Shown here piece after piece: positions 6,123 to 11,086 of a stretch of DNA of 13,142 nucleotides. A model generated the notes under the pieces. That model did not search any database and was not told where the DNA came from. It saw nothing but the letters and a program-made list of their open reading frames with translations. The translations under genes and the position numbers were made by a program. Source of the stretch: Candidatus Woesearchaeota archaeon (GTDB taxonomy: Archaea; Nanobdellota; Nanobdellia; SCGC-AAA011-G17; GW2011-AR20); the NCBI GenBank assembly GCA_018302725.1, contig JAGVZJ010000004.1, forward strand, positions 1-13,142, in the 5' to 3' direction. Positions within the stretch are counted from its first letter, which is position 1. Each line of letters begins with the position of its first letter.

Positions 6123-7244
6123 ATGAATCCTTTAGAATTTCATGAAAAGTACAAGGGAAAATTATCTGTTAATTCAAAAGTTCCTTTGAAAGACATGAAA
6201 GATTTGAGTATTGCATATACTCCGGGGGTTGCAGAGCCATGTAAAGAAATAAACAAGGACATTTCTAAAGTCTATAAGTACACAATAAAACAAAATTCTG
6301 TTGCTGTTGTTTCTGATGGAAGCGCTGTTTTAGGATTAGGAAATATAGGGGCTGAGGCTGCATTGCCAGTGATGGAAGGCAAATGTGTTTTGTTTAAAGA
6401 ATTTGCAAATATAGATGCTTTTCCTATATGTATTAAATCACAGGATCCTGATGAGATTATAAACATTGTAAAAAATATTTCACCCGTATTTGGGGGGATT
6501 AATTTAGAGGATATTTCGTCTCCAAGATGTTTTGAAATTGAAAGAAGGTTAAAAAAAGAATTAGATATCCCTGTTATGCATGATGACCAGCATGGAACTG
6601 CTGTAGTGGTATTAGCTGGTTTAATAAATGCGGCAAAGGTTGTTGGCAAGGATTTAAAAGATTTTAGAATTGTAATTAATGGAGCTGGAGCTGCTGGGAC
6701 TGCTGTTGCTAAACTGCTTCTTAAAGAAGGAGTTAAGGATATACTGATGGTAGATAGGGTTGGAATTATCAGTAAAAATGGTGATTTAACAGATCATAAA
6801 ATAGAACTAGCTAAAATTACTAATAAGAATAATGAAGATGGAACATTAAAAGATGCTTTAAGAAATTCTGATGTCTTTATTGGATTAAGTGCGCCTAATT
6901 TATTGAATGCAGGAGATATAAGAACCATGAATAAAAATCCTATAATTTTTGCAATGGCTAATCCTGTTCCGGAGATAATGCCTGATGAAGCTAAAAAAGG
7001 GGGAGCAAAAATTGTTGCGACAGGCAGGAGTGATTTTCCAAACCAAATAAACAATGTTTTGGCATTTCCTGGGATTTTTAGGGGCGCCTTAGATAATAAA
7101 GTTAGAAATATCACTGATGAAATGAAATTAAAAGCTGCACATAAATTGGCTGCAACTGTTAAACACCCTACTGAAGAATGCATAATTCCTGATGTTTTTG
7201 ATAAGACTATTGTTGATTCTATAAAAAATGTGATCAGGGACTAG
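6123..7244 (+). CDS. Malic enzyme (NAD(P)-dependent oxaloacetate-decarboxylating malate dehydrogenase)
   Basis: A 373-residue short-form malic enzyme, which converts malate to pyruvate and CO2 while reducing NAD(P)+. Visible motifs are Y32 in AYTPGVAEP, VSDGSAVLGLGNIG (64-76), the catalytic-region K87 in MEGKCVLFKEF, the metal-binding NLEDISSPRCFEIE (E129, D130) and MHDDQHGT (D155). The nucleotide-binding GAGAAG is at 187-192, and further family motifs are GLSAPN, FAMANPVPEI and FPNQINNVLAFPG. The acidic D211 after the second Rossmann strand hints at NAD+ rather than NADP+, but this is weak. No phosphotransacetylase-like extension is present. In a reduced archaeon it may be a main source of pyruvate or reducing power. 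Its TAG stop and that of the convergent DUF59 gene share one CTAG. Confidence 0.94.
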   Translation: MNPLEFHEKYKGKLSVNSKVPLKDMKDLSIAYTPGVAEPCKEINKDISKVYKYTIKQNSVAVVSDGSAVLGLGNIGAEAALPVMEGKCVLFKEFANIDAFPICIKSQDPDEIINIVKNISPVFGGINLEDISSPRCFEIERRLKKELDIPVMHDDQHGTAVVVLAGLINAAKVVGKDLKDFRIVINGAGAAGTAVAKLLLKEGVKDILMVDRVGIISKNGDLTDHKIELAKITNKNNEDGTLKDALRNSDVFIGLSAPNLLNAGDIRTMNKNPIIFAMANPVPEIMPDEAKKGGAKIVATGRSDFPNQINNVLAFPGIFRGALDNKVRNITDEMKLKAAHKLAATVKHPTEECIIPDVFDKTIVDSIKNVIRD

Positions 7245-7528
7245 ATTCCAAGGATAGACCTTATTTCATCTGAAATCTTCCATGGGGGGTCAAATACCAA
7301 TATTGGCTGTACTTCTATCTCTTTGTTGATAGAACCAACTCTACTTTTTATTTCCTCTATTATCTGCGGTCCGTAAGGGCACATAGGAGAGGTTAATGTC
7401 ATTTTTATGTCCACTTTTTTACCTTTAATCTTTATTTCATAGATCAATCCCAAGGTGTAGACATCTAATCCTAACTCTGGATCTACGACTTTTTTTAATT
7501 CTTCAATAATCTGTTCTTTTTTTAACAT
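7241..7528 (-). CDS. DUF59 / MIP18-family Fe-S assembly protein (SufT/PaaD-like)
   Basis: This 95-residue single-domain protein has the MIP18 signature: VDPELGLDVYTLGLIYEI near the N-terminus, the conserved C50 in LTSPMCPYGP, and a C-terminal FDPPWKISDEIRSILGI. Members help mature or deliver Fe-S clusters to client proteins. No suf or isc genes are in the window, so its partners are unknown. The gene lies 9 nt downstream of initiator tRNA-Met on the same strand, with no T-run terminator between, so it probably shares the tRNA promoter and its message may arise by tRNA 3' processing. The short leader has no Shine-Dalgarno. It ends in a 4-nt convergent overlap with malic enzyme. Confidence 0.88.
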   Translation of the reverse strand: MLKKEQIIEELKKVVDPELGLDVYTLGLIYEIKIKGKKVDIKMTLTSPMCPYGPQIIEEIKSRVGSINKEIEVQPILVFDPPWKISDEIRSILGI

Positions 7529-7537
7529 TTTTAGAAT

Positions 7538-7611
7538 AGCGAGGGCTGGATTTGAACCAGCGACCTTTGGGTTATGAGCCCAACGGACACTCCTAGCTGT
7601 CCTACCCCGCT
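7538..7611 (-). tRNA. Initiator tRNA-Met (anticodon CAT)
   Basis: The 74-nt minus-strand sequence folds into a complete cloverleaf. The acceptor is AGCGGGG with CCTCGCT (one G-U), the D stem GGAC/GTCC, the anticodon arm TTGGG-CTCATAA-CCCAA, the variable loop AGGTC, and the T arm GCTGG-TTCAAAT-CCAGC. The anticodon CAT, the three consecutive G-C pairs (GGG/CCC) next to the anticodon loop and the A1-U72 pair are archaeal initiator features, as opposed to elongator tRNA-Met or tRNA-Ile2. No intron is present, and CCA is not encoded (ATTCT follows). It heads a likely transcript with the DUF59 gene. Confidence 0.96.
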
Positions 7612-7631
7612 GAGTATAATTCCTTGGTAGA

Positions 7632-7642
7632 CCTTTTTAAAT
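7632..7642 (-). promoter_or_regulatory. TATA box for initiator tRNA-Met
   Basis: On the minus strand this reads ATTTAAAAAGG, centred about 27 nt before the first tRNA base, with the purine-rich AAAG before it as a possible BRE. The spacing puts transcription start at or next to the mature tRNA 5' end, leaving little or no 5' leader. Confidence 0.6.
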
Positions 7643-7746
7643 CTTTGGAATACTCCAGTTTTTGAGAAGTGTGCTGGGCTATTTTACTTGGCAATTAACA
7701 TTCCATTGAGGGTTATTTACTGGATTATGTTTGGAAGAATTGTCAA

Positions 7747-7776
7747 CCTTTTTAAACCTTTTTAACCTTTCTTTAA
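7747..7776 (+). promoter_or_regulatory. Tandem TATA-like boxes before the cysteine-rich protein gene
   Basis: CCTTTTTAA occurs at 7747-7755 and again at 7757-7765, followed by a degenerate third copy at 7766-7776. The first copy is centred about 27 nt before the ATG at 7778, fitting a leaderless transcript; the others are too close to act as TATA boxes for it. The rest of the gap from 7643 holds no gene I can support. Confidence 0.5.
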
Positions 7777-7777
7777 T

Positions 7778-8401
7778 ATGAAATTTTGGATAATTGTTGG
7801 TCTTTTACTTATGATGTTCCCATTAGTTGCGGCCGCTCCAGTGAGGGATGTGACTCTTAATTTAGGGGAAAGTATTCTACTGGATGGAAAAAATATTACT
7901 CTAGCGAGATCTTCTGATGAAAGTACCATACTATGCATAAACAATAAAGAAATCATTGTTTCTAAGGACAAGAGAGTAGATGGCATTTATATAGATTATA
8001 GAAGCTCAGATGAGCAAAAAGCAAGGTTTAAGTTGGAATATGATTGCGGAGATGATTGTGCTTGTGATGAAGATGAATGTGATAATGCTGTTTGTGTGGA
8101 TACCTTCCTCAATGCTGTAAATGATAACGAAGATGAGAAATCAGATGTGGAATGCATTGAAAACAGTGAATGTAATGACGAGGATGTCTGTACTATAGAC
8201 TCCTGCTCTGAAGGTAAATGCAATTATGAAGAGATTTTTGGATGCGGGGTCATTAACTTAACAGAGACCAGCCCCAATGATGAGAATAAATCTGGTGTAT
8301 CTAGCGCTTTCATAAAATCTTTAGCTTTTTTCCTTTTAGCTATAGTTGTTGTCTTGGTCTTTTTTTCGATTATAAAATTGTTTATTCAAAAGAAAAAATA
8401 A
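7778..8401 (+). CDS. Secreted, membrane-anchored cysteine-rich protein with a CTDC-like motif
   Basis: The 207-residue protein has a signal peptide (about 1-20, ending VAAA-P), a strand-rich domain (about 21-89), an acidic cysteine-rich region (90-156), a short linker, a C-terminal membrane helix (about 180-203) and a KKK tail. Eleven cysteines lie between 90 and 156, plus C53. The first group is C90, C94, C96, C101, C106; the second is C126, C132, C138, C143, C148, C156. The stretch CNDEDVCTIDSC matches the CxDxDxCTxDxC repeat known from extracellular proteins (Dictyostelium CTDC type and various bacterial surface proteins). So many paired cysteines imply disulfides outside the cell; the redox enzymes encoded upstream could supply these. 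Asp/Glu enrichment may bind Ca2+. Specific function unknown. Confidence 0.75.
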   Translation: MKFWIIVGLLLMMFPLVAAAPVRDVTLNLGESILLDGKNITLARSSDESTILCINNKEIIVSKDKRVDGIYIDYRSSDEQKARFKLEYDCGDDCACDEDECDNAVCVDTFLNAVNDNEDEKSDVECIENSECNDEDVCTIDSCSEGKCNYEEIFGCGVINLTETSPNDENKSGVSSAFIKSLAFFLLAIVVVLVFFSIIKLFIQKKK

Positions 8402-8410
8402 CTATTTTTT
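8393..8410. terminator. Bidirectional T-run terminator between two convergent genes
   Basis: AAAAAATA-AC-TATTTTTT is a perfect inverted repeat with 8-nt arms that contains both stop codons (TAA on plus, TAG on minus). It puts a run of six T on the RNA-like strand just after each stop, the simplest archaeal terminator design used in both directions. Confidence 0.6.
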
Positions 8411-8935
8411 GAAGAAAATAGCTGCTATTACCAACCCTATTATGATAATTGCTGCTGTAATTATTAACCCCGTTCTTGTGTTTGGAGAACTTCCGCTTTC
8501 CGCAACAATATCTCCGGTTATTTCTGAACCATTTTGTTCAGAGTTACTTGTTGACACAGGCATTCCTTTTTCATCTAGTATCCTAAATATCAATCTTGCT
8601 CTATCCGGGTTTAGAGATTCAAGTACTATGGTCATGTCATCAACCCTATCTTTGTAAAAATCTAGAGATAATCTCTGATTGTATCCTAATGAAATGTAAG
8701 ATGGAGTGGGGGAATCCTCTACGAATAAGGTAATCTTTATAAAGTTTTTTGACACTAAAATGTCTGATAATATGAGATTGTGGGTTTTTCCATTTATTAC
8801 GAATCTCACTAGATCGCCTTTTTGGATGTCTTTGACAATAACAGGGGTATCCGAAAAATCTAATACATTTATTTCTCCGGCTGATACACTTGTTGCTATT
8901 AGCACCAAGAACACTAAGACTAAACTCTTTTTCAT
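8402..8935 (-). CDS. Secreted, C-terminally anchored protein of unknown function
   Basis: The 177-residue protein has a signal peptide (about 1-19, ending SVSA-G), a beta-rich domain (about 22-122), a Ser/Asn/Glu-rich linker (127-154), one membrane helix (about 155-174) and a final KK. The domain has the outline DIQKGDLVRFVINGKTHNL, then a run of alternating hydrophobic strands and LVxxLN-type turns. I recognise this shape as common in small DPANN exported proteins but can assign no function. It contains no cysteine. It converges on the cysteine-rich gene with the two stop codons abutting, and both proteins share the same signal, beta domain, linker, anchor order. The ATG is fixed by a TATA box 26 nt upstream. 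Confidence 0.72.
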   Translation of the reverse strand: MKKSLVLVFLVLIATSVSAGEINVLDFSDTPVIVKDIQKGDLVRFVINGKTHNLILSDILVSKNFIKITLFVEDSPTPSYISLGYNQRLSLDFYKDRVDDMTIVLESLNPDRARLIFRILDEKGMPVSTSNSEQNGSEITGDIVAESGSSPNTRTGLIITAAIIIIGLVIAAIFFKK

Positions 8936-8956
8936 GCTTAAAAAATAAGAAGAAAA

Positions 8957-8966
8957 GTTATAAATG
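8957..8966 (-). promoter_or_regulatory. TATA box for the anchored secreted protein gene
   Basis: On the minus strand ATTTATAAC is centred about 26 nt before the ATG at 8935, so the transcript should be leaderless. It lies in the 42-nt gap after the upstream coiled-coil gene, giving this gene its own promoter. Confidence 0.55.
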
Positions 8967-8977
8967 TTTCTGTAGGC

Positions 8978-9400
8978 TTAAAGGGACTCAAGCCTGCCCT
9001 TTATGTTTTCAAGTTCTTTTTCTAATCTTTTTAACCCTGCCGGCATTTTTTCAGCTTTCTCTTCATTCCTTGGTTTATGTCTTTCTTCTTTCAGTGGCTC
9101 TTCCTTTACCCTAGGAGGGGAGAGTGGGTCAGTTATGTTTAGTATATCCTTTTTATTCGTGTTAGGTAGCGAGTCTTTTAATTCTTTGTAATCTTTTTTT
9201 AAGCTAGAAATTATTCTTTTAACTTCTGTCCTTTGCTTTTCTTTTATACCCCTCATGGATTTAGAAAGTTCGTAGCTCTTTAGCAGGTCTATACATTCTA
9301 TGGCACCGGACAAAACATTTTTTCTGATTGAGACTGGGTCTTGTAGTTCTACAAAGATTGGGTTTTCAATATTAGCAGTGGTATTTTTTTTCCTTTTCAT
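8978..9400 (-). CDS. Coiled-coil protein of unknown function, second of a pair
   Basis: This 140-residue soluble, strongly charged protein has no signal peptide, membrane helix or cysteine motif (one Cys, C36). A short hydrophobic strand, NPIFVEL (13-19), opens a long helical segment (about 22-79) that ends SLKKDYKELKDSLP. A disordered Pro/Glu/Lys-rich linker (80-118) and a second short coil (121-140, heptad-like Leu spacing) follow. The gene begins 2 nt after the stop of the next coiled-coil gene upstream, so the two are co-expressed and probably form a complex. I recall similar small proteins in Pacearchaeota/Woesearchaeota genomes but know no function. A scaffold or cytoskeletal role is only a guess. 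Confidence 0.65.
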   Translation of the reverse strand: MKRKKNTTANIENPIFVELQDPVSIRKNVLSGAIECIDLLKSYELSKSMRGIKEKQRTEVKRIISSLKKDYKELKDSLPNTNKKDILNITDPLSPPRVKEEPLKEERHKPRNEEKAEKMPAGLKRLEKELENIKGRLESL

Positions 9401-9402
9401 GT

Positions 9403-9861
9403 TTATTCTCTAAACAGCGCACTATCAATGTTCATTAACTTCTTTTTGATTGATTCAACATCCCTTTTCCATTTCTCAATTTCTGCTTCTTCCTGCCTTT
9501 TTGTTCTTTCTAAGTTTGCTAAAGCTGCTTCAGCTGCATTTACTTTTGATTTTATCTCTTCAATACTATGTAGTGCGTCTCTATACCTATCTACCTTGAT
9601 AAACAAACTTTTTCTGTGAGGAGAAGGGGTAGTCTCTCTGTTGTAGTTTTCCATATTTTGAGAGGGCGTTGTTAAGGATTGTTTTATCGAACCCATCTCT
9701 TTTGACAATGGACTCCTAAATTTGGTATTACTTATATTGTAATCCAACCTAGGTTCAGGAAACTGCAGTTTTTCTAAATTTGGCACTCTTGGCGCCCCAA
9801 AGTTAAATGTATCTGGTTTTGGAACCTCTGTTCTAGGCTTTTTATTGGAGAATAAACCCAT
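9403..9861 (-). CDS. Coiled-coil protein of unknown function, first of a pair
   Basis: The 152-residue protein has a disordered N-terminal half (1-84) rich in Pro, Asn, Ser and Thr, with several short hydrophobic motifs that could bind partners. After this comes the strand KSLFIKVDRYRDAL (84-97) and a long Ala/Glu/Lys-rich helix to the end (SIKKKLMNIDSALF). There is no cysteine, signal or membrane segment. The C-terminal module (86-150) matches in length and layout the N-terminal module of the downstream protein (16-79), so the two may be distant paralogues joined to different tails. The start follows a G-rich ribosome-binding site and heads a two-gene operon divergent from tfe. Function unknown. 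Confidence 0.65.
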   Translation of the reverse strand: MGLFSNKKPRTEVPKPDTFNFGAPRVPNLEKLQFPEPRLDYNISNTKFRSPLSKEMGSIKQSLTTPSQNMENYNRETTPSPHRKSLFIKVDRYRDALHSIEEIKSKVNAAEAALANLERTKRQEEAEIEKWKRDVESIKKKLMNIDSALFRE

Positions 9862-9869
9862 CTTTTTAA

Positions 9870-9877
9870 CACCCCTC
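9870..9877 (-). promoter_or_regulatory. G-rich Shine-Dalgarno for the coiled-coil operon
   Basis: On the minus strand GAGGGGTG lies 8 nt before the ATG at 9861, so this operon is leadered, unlike most genes here. A minus-strand AT-rich element around 9901-9917 could be its TATA region. Confidence 0.45.
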
Positions 9878-9963
9878 TTTTTTAATTACAATACAATGGA
9901 TAAAATATTTATTAAAACTTTTCTACCCATTTAATAATAGTGAACATTCACAATATAAAAACC

Positions 9964-9971
9964 TTTTTAAA
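9964..9971 (+). promoter_or_regulatory. TATA box for tfe
   Basis: TTTTTAAA in AACCTTTTTAAACAT is centred about 24 nt before the first of three consecutive ATG codons at 9992, predicting a leaderless or nearly leaderless message. Confidence 0.5.
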
Positions 9972-9991
9972 CATCTTTTAAGTAGTAGTTA

Positions 9992-10765
9992 ATGATGATG
10001 AGAGACTTTAATACTATCATGGAAGAATTTCTTAGAGAGGCAGTAAGAGAGGATGCAGTAAGGGTATATAGGAGCTTACTTGATAAAAAAAATGTTAGTG
10101 AGTTTGATTTGGCAGAAGAATTAAACCTTAATATAAATGCTGTAAGAAATATTTTATACTCCCTACATGAGCACAATCTTGTTTCTTCTATAAGGAAAAA
10201 AGATAAAGAAAAAGGGTGGTATATATATTACTGGACTTTCAATATGAAGTATGCTAAAGAAGTTCTACTAAAGAGAAAAAGGGAATATCTGGAGAAAATC
10301 AATAAACAAATTTCAGATGAAAACACCAAAACCTTCTACAAATGTCCAGATAACCATGTTAAAGTTTCTGTAGAAGAGGCAATGGATTATGGGTTTAGAT
10401 GTAAGGATTGTGAAAAGGTGCTGATTGAGGAAAAGGAAAAATTTGCTCCTGGTGAGAAAGCGGTAGCGCAAGTGAGAGAGGATATTAAGATAGTTGAGGA
10501 TTATGAAATAACAGAGATTCAAGAAGTGGCAAAAGAGGGAGAGAAGAAGCCTATCAAGAAAGCAAAAAAGAAAAAAGCAGAAAGAAAAACCAAGAAGAGA
10601 TCTGCTCCCAAGCAAAAATCAAAAAAAAGAAAAATTGCTAGGAAAGCAAAAAAGAAAAAAGCAGAAAGAAAAACCAGTTCTCATGTTTCTACAAATGAAG
10701 ACAATTCTCCTAAGAAGAGCATTCTTGGGAGGATAAGAAAAAAGGTAAGAAGACTAAGCTTTTAG
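9992..10765 (+). CDS. tfe: Transcription initiation factor E alpha subunit (TFE) with a long basic tail
   Basis: The 257-residue protein matches archaeal TFE in its first 150 residues. A winged-helix domain (about 5-90) ends in the hallmark KGWYIYYWTF (75-83), followed by a linker helix (85-108) and a zinc ribbon (115-144, FYKCPDNHVKV...FRCKDC). TFE helps RNA polymerase open promoters together with TBP and TFB. The ribbon has C118, C137 and C140, but the usual second cysteine is absent; H122 may take its place. Residues 145-257 are an extra tail: acidic at first, then strongly Lys/Arg-rich (about 185-228) with AKKKKAERKT twice (191-200 and 219-228). Most archaeal TFE proteins end after the ribbon. 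Three ATG codons in a row leave the exact start open by two residues. The 3' end overlaps the convergent membrane-protein gene by 12 nt. Confidence 0.88.
   Translation: MMMRDFNTIMEEFLREAVREDAVRVYRSLLDKKNVSEFDLAEELNLNINAVRNILYSLHEHNLVSSIRKKDKEKGWYIYYWTFNMKYAKEVLLKRKREYLEKINKQISDENTKTFYKCPDNHVKVSVEEAMDYGFRCKDCEKVLIEEKEKFAPGEKAVAQVREDIKIVEDYEITEIQEVAKEGEKKPIKKAKKKKAERKTKKRSAPKQKSKKRKIARKAKKKKAERKTSSHVSTNEDNSPKKSILGRIRKKVRRLSF
10558..10592 (+). repeat. Exact 35-bp direct repeat, copy 1, within tfe
   Basis: Identical base for base to 10642-10676, 84 bp (28 codons) further on. The repeat encodes the AKKKKAERKT block of the basic tail. Perfect identity including third positions points to a recent in-frame duplication or gene conversion. 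Confidence 0.9.
10642..10676 (+). repeat. Exact 35-bp direct repeat, copy 2, within tfe
   Basis: Second copy of the 10558-10592 repeat. The sequences between and after the copies are not similar, so the duplicated unit was either short or the rest has diverged. Confidence 0.9.
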
Positions 10766-10945
10766 ATCAGTTAGTCCTATAACCAGTATTACCAATCCGA
10801 TAAGGATAACCAGCAAGATAATTGATCCTTGTATTAGATTTAAAGTGGCTTGCCCCCATCCATTATATGTGACAGCAATCCATAGCGAAGCAATCACAAG
10901 GATGATCCCAATCAACAGTTTGAATAGTCCTTTGGTAACGCTCAT
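10754..10945 (-). CDS. Small two-helix membrane protein of unknown function
   Basis: A 63-residue protein with two membrane helices (about 6-26 and 36-57) joined by a short polar turn around YNGWGQ (27-32). It has no cysteine and no charged residue within the helices. Start choice is firm: the ATG at 10945 follows a G-rich ribosome-binding site. The 3' end overlaps tfe by 12 nt on the opposite strand. Small proteins of this build are common in DPANN genomes, but I know no function. The coding evidence is the ribosome-binding site, the promoter-like element and the clean two-helix pattern. Confidence 0.65.
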   Translation of the reverse strand: MSVTKGLFKLLIGIILVIASLWIAVTYNGWGQATLNLIQGSIILLVILIGLVILVIGLTDLKA

Positions 10946-10952
10946 TCATATA

Positions 10953-10959
10953 CCCCCTT
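10953..10959 (-). promoter_or_regulatory. G-rich Shine-Dalgarno for the small membrane protein
   Basis: On the minus strand AAGGGGG lies 7 nt before the ATG at 10945. The whole leader is nearly the same as that before the DsbA-like gene at 4194-4211. Confidence 0.5.
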
Positions 10960-10983
10960 AATTTTCTTAATTTTATAGTGATT

Positions 10984-11001
10984 AACCTTATTTAAAAGGT
11001 T
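10984..11001. promoter_or_regulatory. Palindromic TATA-like element between divergent genes
   Basis: AACCTT-ATTTAA-AAGGTT has perfect 6-nt arms around an AT core. On the minus strand it would be the TATA box of the small membrane protein gene, with transcription starting near 10967 and a leader of about 20 nt that holds the ribosome-binding site. Its symmetry also allows operator use or bidirectional initiation. Confidence 0.4.
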
Positions 11002-11057
11002 TATTGTGGCGTTCTGTAGACACTAGAGTATATATGTTGGAGTGATAATAAGCAAGC

Positions 11058-11065
11058 TTTTATAT
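11058..11065 (+). promoter_or_regulatory. TATA box for the MFS transporter gene
   Basis: TTTTATAT is centred about 26 nt before the ATG at 11087, which predicts a leaderless transcript and supports that start over the in-frame ATG at 11111. Confidence 0.5.
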
Positions 11066-11086
11066 TGATTAATATTTTCTTAGTCA

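Noticed and set aside
6794..7183. Minus-strand open frames opposite malic enzyme (also 6272-6649)
   Set aside because: Both mirror conserved malic enzyme motifs and lack any start signal.
7241..7244. CTAG shared by two convergent stop codons as a special regulatory site
   Set aside because: CTAG is palindromic and naturally yields TAG on both strands; it reflects tight gene packing only.
7538..7611. Elongator tRNA-Met or tRNA-Ile2 (CAT) identity
   Set aside because: A1-U72 and three G-C pairs next to the anticodon loop are initiator features; elongator and Ile2 tRNAs normally lack this combination.
10313..10615. Minus-strand open frame opposite tfe
   Set aside because: Leu/Phe-rich translation is what the antisense of a Lys/Glu-rich gene gives; no promoter or ribosome-binding site.
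10556..10680. Tandem repeat in tfe considered as a CRISPR or mobile-element trace
   Set aside because: There are only two copies, in frame within a Lys-rich coding tail, with no spacers, cas genes or target-site duplications.
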